Below are positions 63,569-64,000 of a stretch of 64,000 nt of DNA, one piece after another. Below the pieces are notes generated by a model. It was not told the DNA's origin, did no database searches, and was given only the letters and a program-made list of their open reading frames with translations. Where the stretch lies: the NCBI RefSeq assembly GCF_009870125.1, contig NC_046681.1, forward strand, positions 7,081,001 to 7,145,000, written 5' to 3'. Each line of letters opens with the position of its first letter. The stretch's first letter is position 1. A program made the position numbers and the translations under genes. Source of the stretch: Drosophila pseudoobscura (lineage: Eukaryota; Arthropoda; Insecta; Diptera; Drosophilidae).

Positions 63569-64000
63569 ACAGAGTCCGCCATTGCATCGAATCTCCAGCC
63601 CACAAACAGCAATGCCTTGTTCCCACTCGATTGAAACAAACAAACCGCGCAGATATCGGAGGTAAATCGGCCTCTTCCTGGACCAAGGCCCAAGGCCCAT
63701 TGTCTGGGCCTCCTCCTCCTCCTCCTCCGGCTAGGTGCAATCGGGCAAACAAACCCCTAAAGGCCGTGAAATTTCAATTTTTGATATTGAAAAATTCTGC
63801 CATCTGGCGAACTTCCAGCGATCGTCCTGCAGCCACCCCAAAACGGGTCCGGCGGGTCTCCGGCTGCGCATGTGCCGTCGCATATACCTGGTCGGAGCCG
63901 AGTGCCTTGGAATGCGCCAAAAGGTACGTGCGAATCTACCTGGCACTCACCATTCACCATTCACCGTGCTCGGAACCAGCCCCTGAGCAGTGGTCCCACT

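Overview
This is animal nuclear DNA, almost certainly from a Drosophila species. The strongest evidence is a complete Snail-family zinc-finger gene at the right end, best called worniu (wor), on the minus strand at 60.8-62.5 kb. It has a short fly-type intron and a TATA promoter. Fly core-promoter motifs (DRE, Inr), opa-type CAG repeats and abundant short tandem repeats agree. The GC-rich non-coding DNA with many hexamer and G-run repeats suggests a species outside the melanogaster subgroup, perhaps the obscura group, but that cannot be settled from the sequence alone.

Layout: only two genes are supported in 64 kb. A single-exon gene of unknown function (2071-2739, minus, 222 aa) lies at the left, with a DRE/Inr promoter just upstream. 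wor lies at the right, with about 1.3 kb of its 5' flank. The roughly 58 kb between them is a gene desert. In D. melanogaster wor sits in the escargot-worniu-snail cluster, which has large regulatory intergenic regions, so this desert may be wor or cluster cis-regulatory DNA. That is inference. I found no tRNA, rRNA or CRISPR features.

The desert contains a dead Tc1-like transposon (19,289-20,280) with about 95-bp inverted repeats, TA target duplication, an inner direct repeat and a recognisable D34E transposase remnant on the minus strand. It is inserted inside an older short dispersed repeat (family A), which has two more copies at 41.1 and 47.3 kb; the uninterrupted copies confirm the insertion. 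A second AT-rich dispersed family (B) occurs at 33.0 and 41.5 kb in opposite orientation, and a third family (C), rich in CTGTTAAC, at 1.7 and 52.0 kb. There is also an irregular AT-rich tandem array of about 1.2 kb (24.1-25.3 kb), an exact 47-bp direct repeat pair 792 bp apart (41.5/42.3 kb), a compact hairpin at 44.3 kb, a GAGAG/CTCTC-dense segment at 5.6-7.0 kb, and a cluster of CAGCTG E-boxes upstream of wor.

Most long open frames in the desert are low-complexity products of GC-rich repeats. Many lack an ATG start and are not reported as genes.
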